Part shown: one piece after another, positions 57,871 through 64,000 of the stretch
Layout of the letters: each line of letters begins with the position of its first letter
Numbering within the stretch: position 1 is the first letter of the stretch
Assembly: GCA_028551475.1 (NCBI GenBank)
Contig: CM052356.1
Location: forward strand, 22,347,884 to 22,411,883
DNA from: Casuarina equisetifolia
Taxonomy: Eukaryota; Streptophyta; Magnoliopsida; Fagales; Casuarinaceae
Length of the DNA stretch: 64,000 nucleotides
Direction: 5' to 3'
The notes under the pieces: model-generated
The model's database searches: none
Seen by the model: the letters and a program-made list of their open reading frames with translations, nothing else
Told to the model about the DNA's origin: nothing
Made by a program: the position numbers and the translations under genes

Positions 57871-58790
57871 CCACACACAAGAAAAATAATAGAACCCAAG
57901 TATAGGAAAGAAAGTAAAATATATAAGCAAACCCAATTCTAATGGTATTTGTATGTAAGGCTATAATTTAGAGGCTTTACAATCTTAGAGTTGATCTAGA
58001 ACTATGGAAACTTAATAGACTACAAGGATCATATCTTTCTGGTGTAGGACTTTCTTCCTCAACACCATTTAGTTTCATAACTTTTATGTTATAAGTTTTT
58101 TTTTTTTAAAACACTATCACTTCCGCCTCTAGTACAAGGTTCTACGCTCTTGTTTAGGAATTTTTGTTGGTAGGAACCGTATTTTGCCAATAGATATTGT
58201 TATTAATCTTAGGTCTGAAGTAGTGGCATTTTGGATTACGTTGTAAACTAGTCCTTACGAACAAAATTAAAACCCTTGCATCGTGTTTCTTGTAACATTT
58301 GATGGGAATGGACAAAGGACTTCTAATTTTCGAGCTTTGCCATCGGGTAAGGAAAGACATCGAAAGTTTATTGTTATCAAATGGTTCGGAGTGGACCTGT
58401 CATCGCAACCGGCCGTTTTTAAAATGCTTAGGAAACTCAAGAGAGATAAATTAAGATCATTTAGAGTTGAAACCACAATATTATATTCGGTTCTTAAAAT
58501 CTCAACTGGTACTATCTAATTAAATTGATGACGTTTTGCTGGACCAATCCTCTATAACTAAATATTAACTTACTCAAATTGATCATGACGTTATACCTCA
58601 TAAATTGGAAGTTGCACAAGAAGTAGGTAAGGACTTTGTTCAGCCAATGAAAGTAATGCAAGTCAAGTCAAATCTTGGCGGCTCATGAATGGGTCTTCCG
58701 TCCATATGGCCAAGAAACCTTTCCGCTATAAGAAATTTCACAAACGAAAAACAGTAGAACTGAATCCACTTATCAGAGATAGCGGGGGCG

Positions 58791-61700
58791 ATGGGTTTCA
58801 ATCGGATGCTTGTGCAATTCATGTGGGTTGGTATGCTATCATCAGAAGCAGCAGCCGCCGCAGTGGTAGCTCAATTAGCTCGGCCTAACTGCACCGACCG
58901 GTGTGGGGACGTTAAAATTTCATTTCCATTTGGCATAACCGAAGCTTGTTATCTGAATGAAGATTTTCAGCTTGATTGTAACCAATCCTCCGGCCTACTC
59001 CGAACTGGAAACATCATTGTCACCAACATCTCTCTGCCAGAAGGCCAGCTTGACATCTTAATGTATACAGCTCGTACGTGTTACTCGAAGTCGGGTGTGC
59101 TTGGAAATTCTAATTTTCCTTCTCTAAGAATCCCCAGTTTCACAATTTCTACCACCCAAAACATCTTCGTGGCCGTTGGCTGCGACACTTATGCATACTT
59201 TAATGGTTTCCAGGAGAACAACCCCTTCTCCATGGGTTGCATGTCCGTATGTCAAAACTTTAGCAATGTTCCGAATGGTACTTGCTCCGGGATCGGGTGC
59301 TGCCAGGCGGAGATTCCGCCGCGATTGAAAAATTTCACTCTCGAAGCCTCTAGCTTTCGTAATCATACAGAAATATGGAGCTTCAATCCATGCAGCTATG
59401 CTTTTGTTGTTAAAAAGGACCGGTTCACTTTCTCCTCCGATTACCTTCTAAGTCTAGTAGAAAATGGAACACTTCCAATGGTTCTTGACTGGGCGATCGG
59501 CGAGGAAAGATGTGACAAATCAAATCCTAACTGTGGACGGAATAGCGAATGTTATAACCCCGAAAACGGGGACGGCTACCGTTGCAGATGTCAAGAAGGT
59601 TTTGAAGGAAACCCATATCTTACCGATGGTTGCATAGGTACGTGTTACACATTTAACAAGGTTCTCAATAATTTAAAAATACCAAGATATAAGGAGGAAG
59701 ACAGAAATTTTTGCATAAATTTCGAATACAGTACGTTAATTTGCCCCTTCTCATTTCGAGGATATGTAGCTGCTTTTGAATATACTGCTTTTAACTTGTT
59801 AGTTGGGTAGGTTGAAACTCTTCATTTTCTTTTTGCGAGCGTTATTTGCAAATGTATGTCACTTGTTGATTGCCATGATAAATAAGTAGATAACCGTGTG
59901 ACCGGCTGTATTGTGTTTCAGATATTAATGAGTGCGATGAAACTTCAAACCCCTGCGATGGCAATTCAACGTGCTTCAACACCTTAGGGAATTTCACTTG
60001 TCCTTGTAAAGATGGGTACGAAGGAGATGGAACAAAAGGCGGATTAGGCTGCACTCCAGTCAACCAATCTAGACGCTCAGATTATGTGACAAAAATGGCA
60101 CTGGGTAAGTATATATGAATTCCCCAAGAAATTCTTAAACTACTTTTTCACATCTTATCGTATATAATACATACATCTCACATTCCTCCGACCTCTGGCC
60201 CTCTGCAACTTCGATACAAATATAAACCTGTCATTACGGAGACGTCAAAACAAACCTGGTGCTCTTGGAACGTCATTGGCCATCTTGGTCAATGTCGTGT
60301 TTGTGCAACATCATTAAAGATTAAAAACAATAATAGCACATTTAAAATACTGTTGGCTGTTATTTATCTTTTTTCTCTGTCTTTTATGTGTTGTGTTAAT
60401 TATAAATTAAATTTAATAATCAATCAATCATAGAGAGCTATGTGTAGAAACGAGATGTAGACGATATCTTTCTATATATTTTTTCCCTTTCCGTTTTTCA
60501 TTATCGAACACATAAACTTAAAGAAAGAATGACCGTCTTTATTATTATCCCAGGTGAAGTCATTAAGAAAACATTCTTAAGTTATACATATGTGTATATA
60601 TCGGTATTTATGTATGTCTTTGGTTATCACAAGTGAATTCATTATGTATGTCTTTGCTTTCGATAGATAATATTCTATTCCTTCTTCCTTTTTTGAGTTT
60701 AATTTCAATTGTTTCAAAATGTAGGTTTTAGTATCGGCTCTATAGTTGTGTTTGTATGTGGCTCGTGGTTGTACCTGCTTGTCAAGCAAAGAAAGATAAC
60801 GAAGCTTAGAGAGAGATTTTTTCAACAAAATGGTGGTCTAATGTTAAATCAGAAACTATCCGAGCAAGAAGATTCAGCTGAAGCAACCAAAATTTTCAGT
60901 GCAGAAGAGCTAAAAAAGGCCACCAATAATTATGACGAGAACCTAATTATTGGCCAAGGAGGGTTTGGCATTGTTTACAAGAGACTCCTATATGATACTA
61001 GAGTTGCAGCCATAAAGAAATCTAAAGTTGTTGACCAAAACCAAATTGATCAGTTCATCAATGAGGTTGTTGTACTTTCCCAAATTAATCATAGAAATGT
61101 GGTTAAACTCTTGGGTTGTTGTTTGGAGACAGAAACTCCTTTGCTAGTCTATGAATTCATCCCAAATGGTACCCTCTTCCAACACATCCACCAAGAAAGT
61201 AAGGGATACACCTTATCATGGGAAACTCGTCTAAGAATAGCAATAGAAACAGCAAAAGTGCTATCATATTTACATTCTGCAGCTTCTCCACCAATAATAC
61301 ATAGAGATGTCAAATCTTCAAATATATTGTTAGATGGTTCTTACACAACAAAGGTGTCTGATTTTGGATCTTCAAGATTAGTTCCATTAGACCAAACACC
61401 AATAGCCACAATGGTGCAAGGAACTTTTGGATACTTAGATCCTGAGTATCTTCATACAAGTCAGTTGACTGAAAAAAGTGATGTTTATAGTTTTGGAGTG
61501 GTTCTCGTAGAATTATTAATAGGAGAAAAAGTGCTTTCATTCGAGAGGCCTGAGGAAGAGAGAAGTCTAGCTATGTATTTCTTTCTTCTTTGGAAGAAGA
61601 TAGATTGTTTGGTGTTCTCGAGAACCAAATAGTGAATGAAGGAAATGTGGAACAAATAAAGGAAGTAGCAAATCTTGCAAAGAGATGCTTAAGAGTGAAA

Positions 61701-61916
61701 AGGGAGGATAGGCCTTCTATGAAAGAAGTGACAATAGAATTGGAGGGTCTTAGAAATATTGAGAAGCATTAGTGGGCAAATTCTAACATTGAAGAGGCAG
61801 AATACTTGCTTGGTGAGAATTCTACTTCTCTAAAGTTTAATATTGCTAACAATAGTTCTATTGGGTATGATAGCGTGAGAGACCAAAAATTAGTTACCTT
61901 TGATGATGGGAGATGA
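58791..61916 (+). pseudogene. WAKL: Wall-associated receptor kinase gene with frameshift and premature stop
   Basis: Exons 58791-59637, 59922-60104 and 60725 onward, with GT-AG introns, give the WAK layout: signal peptide (about 1-28), galacturonan-binding GUB_WAK domain (CTDRCGDVKISFPFGI), EGF-like domain (CRCQEGFEGNPYL), calcium-binding EGF (DINECDETSNPCDGNSTC), membrane helix (about 344-363) and kinase. Kinase motifs: [10 protein letters not shown], Lys441, HRDVKSSN with Asp538, DFG at 556, [10 protein letters not shown]. WAKs link pectin sensing to signalling. Near 61578-61592 one base appears missing: the reading frame ends at 61632 (645 residues) while the homologous sequence continues in another frame ([30 protein letters not shown]). 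That frame then meets TAG at 61770, after which EEAEYLLGE ... VTFDDGR, the normal WAK end, is still readable to 61916. It is probably a recent pseudogene, unless the shift is a sequencing error. The lost part includes the end of the kinase C-lobe. Confidence 0.88.
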
Positions 61917-62399
61917 TCAATCTTGATCTTAAATGTGCTAATTAGATACCATGTTTTATTTTTTATTTATTTTGTATAATTTCTTCTTCTTCATTCCTTT
62001 CCTTTCATTTGTAGAATCATCCTAAAGAAAAATGAACTAGCAAGCTTCAATTTAGAATGTTGTGCTATCTTGCTTACATACTCAGTTGACGTTTTGCATT
62101 TTTCTTTCAACTTAGTTGATGTACTTCAGTATACTTGGTCATGCCATTGCTAATTATTGGACTATTGTACTAAGCAACAATGTGAGACAATTTTTTGGTA
62201 TTTGAGTAGAGGGAATCTTCCCTAACATATTTGATACACTATAAAGGCAATTTGTTACAACACTAACAAAGAAAAAAAAAAGAATGGTATAAAATTTGAC
62301 ATAAAAGAAGAATGGCATAAATTTATGAATACTTAATATACAGTCTGAAAGGATGGTCTACCTGAACATATACCAATCATATTCAATATATGTTATAGA
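61917..62399. other. 3' flank of the WAK locus, no gene supported
   Basis: AT-rich; may include the old 3' UTR of the WAK gene. No motif recognised. Confidence 0.45.
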
Positions 62400-62689
62400 A
62401 TTTGTTATATAAATCTGGTGGCTATGGCAATATCTACGTAATAATATGTTGAGCATGTTTAGTTCTTGCCCACCTAAACATATATATTGAAGAAAATAGT
62501 AGAACGGAATAGTGAAGTGTGGAAGATTGCACTCCAGCTTCTATTCACTAATATTTTTTGGTTACTAAGAATGTATCTACATTTGAAGTATATGAAAGCA
62601 AGGAAATACTATTGGGCCCGTCAGCTTTTTATCGGGCCATGCTAATGAACCAAAGAAAGATACAATAAGGCCCACAACTCATTTCAACA
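62400..62689 (-). repeat. Probable 3' LTR of the right-edge Copia
   Basis: The upper boundary at 62689 is well placed (TGTTG just after the purine tract on the minus strand). The lower boundary is uncertain; TGTTATAG at 62391 on the + strand is one candidate end. Confidence 0.5.
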
Positions 62690-62920
62690 TTCCCCCTCAA
62701 GCTGAAGATTTGTACAAGTTAAAAACTCCAAGCTTGGATAACAAATAATGATGTTGTGGGCTACATAATGCCTTATTGAATACATTTGCAAGTTGTTCCT
62801 GTGTATTAACATAACAAGTTTTGACAATGCCTCTCTGGATCTTTTCTCAAACAAAGTGACAATCTATCTCAATGTGCTTCATTCTTTGGTGAAAGATGGG
62901 ATTAGCCGCAATGTGTCTAG

Positions 62921-64000
62921 CTACTTCACTATCACAAAAAGTGAAACTGGACGAGGAATGATCACTCCAAGATCTAGAAACAAACCCAACAACCAAATTA
63001 TCTCACAAACAATGTACCCCATAGCTCTGTACTCGGACTTCATTGAAGAACATGATACAATGGGTTGTTTCTTGGCTAACCATGATACAAAGGAATCTCC
63101 TAGCTTAATGCAATAACCGGTTACACATTTCTGTGTCATGGGGCAAGTAGCATAGTCTGAATCGCAATAAGCGGTGAGTTCTAGTCTAGAAGAGGAAAAG
63201 AGAAAAATCCCAAGTCTAGAAGTGCCCTCGATGTATTTCAACAGTCTCATAGCCGCATCCATCTGTGATTACTTCAGTTTATGTGTGAACTGGCTAAGGT
63301 GCTAAACTGCAAAAGAGATGTCAGGTCTAGTATGAGTTAAATCTAGGAGTCTTCCAATCATTCTCTGATAAGAGCTATAATCTCTTAGAACTGGATCATC
63401 TCATCTCTTAGGATCTCCCTTATCATACTTTAATGTAGTAAGCTTCACATTTTGTTCAAATGGGGTGATCATGGGCTTGGACCCTCCAAGTCCAGCCTTT
63501 GAGACTAGTTCCAATGCATACGTGCGCTAGTTGAGATATATCCCCTTCGGGGAACGGACTATCTCTATGCTAAGGAAGTACTTGCACTCCCCAAGATCTT
63601 TCATGTGAAATATTGAATGCAGATATTTTTTTAGTGCTGAAATTGTAGCAATATTATCCCCAGTCACTAATATATCATCAACATAAAATAAAAAAATAAT
63701 GAACAAACCTCTAATTCGTCTAATGAATAGGGCATAATCATGTAGGGATTGTCGAAAGCCTCCTGCAAGCAATGCCTCTGTAAATTTGGCATACCACTGC
63801 CTAGATGCTTGCTTCAATCCATATAATGATTTTCTCAAACGACATACGGAATGCTTCCCCTGACTAGGAAAACCAGGTGAAAGTTGCATGTAAACTTCCT
63901 CCACCAAATCTCTGTGCAAGAAAGCATTCTGCATGTCTAACTGATGTAGACATCAATTCTTCACAGAAGCAATGCTTATGATTGATCTAACTGTCACTGA
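62921..64000 (-). pseudogene. Copia RT and RNase H pseudogene (partial)
   Basis: The minus strand carries [40 protein letters not shown] and FYVDDILVTGDN (the RT catalytic YVDD) at 63934-63527, then MDAAMRLLKYIEGTSRLGIF and RNase H (CDSDYATCPMTQKCVTGYCI, SWLAKKQPIVSCSSMKSEYR) at 63262-62921. Stops fall at about 63953 (TGA where Trp is usual), about 63526 (TAG after GIYLN, usual Gln), near 63400 (TGA), near 63305 (TAG, usual Gln) and near 63270 (TAA, usual Gln). The RT core is intact but the polyprotein is not. Confidence 0.85.

Larger units (their letters stand above)
62400..64000 (-). mobile_element. Ty1/copia retrotransposon, minus strand, cut by right edge
   Basis: RT (from 64000 down) and RNase H (to about 62921) are read on the minus strand, followed downstream by a purine tract (complement of ttccccctc, 62690-62698) and an LTR-like start TGTTGAAATGAG at 62689. 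Gag, protease and integrase lie beyond the window. Several stops interrupt the coding. Confidence 0.85.

Noticed and set aside
1-64000. CRISPR arrays, bacterial operons, rRNA genes
   Set aside because: No regularly spaced short repeats with unique spacers, no prokaryotic gene layout and no rRNA-like sequence; the window is plant nuclear DNA.

Overview
This window looks like angiosperm nuclear DNA. The genes carry GT-AG introns and plant-type TATA boxes, and the recognisable families are plant ones: gibberellin 20-oxidase, a wall-associated kinase and a MGCCxS membrane-anchored protein. The spacers are AT-rich and hold Ty1/copia elements, a LINE and a tRNA-like SINE. I cannot name the species from sequence alone.

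Layout. 1-1894: 3' end of a Copia element (RNase H plus LTR), cut by the window edge. 3.9-23.3 kb: a cluster of five paralogous small-protein genes (called SP-A to SP-E here: 4466, 7676, 11778, 16008, 21861, all + strand). Each encodes 108-132 residues around one conserved basic core, followed by a hydrophobic stretch in four of them and a variable Ser/Pro/Asn-rich tail. SP-A/SP-B and SP-D/SP-E lie in two segmental duplications whose homology includes promoter blocks and 3' flanks. I do not recognise the family; this is the best candidate for something undescribed. 23.8-30 kb: a complete but dead Copia element (244-bp LTRs, GGAAC target duplication, PBS, PPT). 31.6-32.6 kb: an intact single-exon gene for a predicted N-myristoylated/palmitoylated protein. 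33-42 kb: gene-poor, with LTR remnants and a SINE-like repeat. 42.4-44.5 kb: a three-exon gibberellin 20-oxidase gene, apparently intact. 44.5-58.5 kb: gene-poor, with an eroded minus-strand Copia (gag-protease-integrase-RNase H still in order), a second gag remnant sitting inside it, and a minus-strand LINE. 58.8-61.9 kb: a wall-associated receptor kinase gene broken by a frameshift and a premature stop. 62.4-64 kb: a minus-strand Copia element running off the right edge.

How it fits together. No operon-like logic applies. The active-looking host loci are the five small-protein genes, the MGCCVS protein and GA20-oxidase. A WRKY-type TTGACT site is conserved at matching positions within each duplicated pair of small-protein promoters, so defence or stress regulation is a reasonable but untested idea. 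In the Copia elements, stop codons fall repeatedly where the family normally has Gln (or Trp), the pattern expected from C-to-T decay of methylated DNA.

Limits: splice sites, homologies and repeat boundaries were read by eye. No database search, alignment program or expression data was available.
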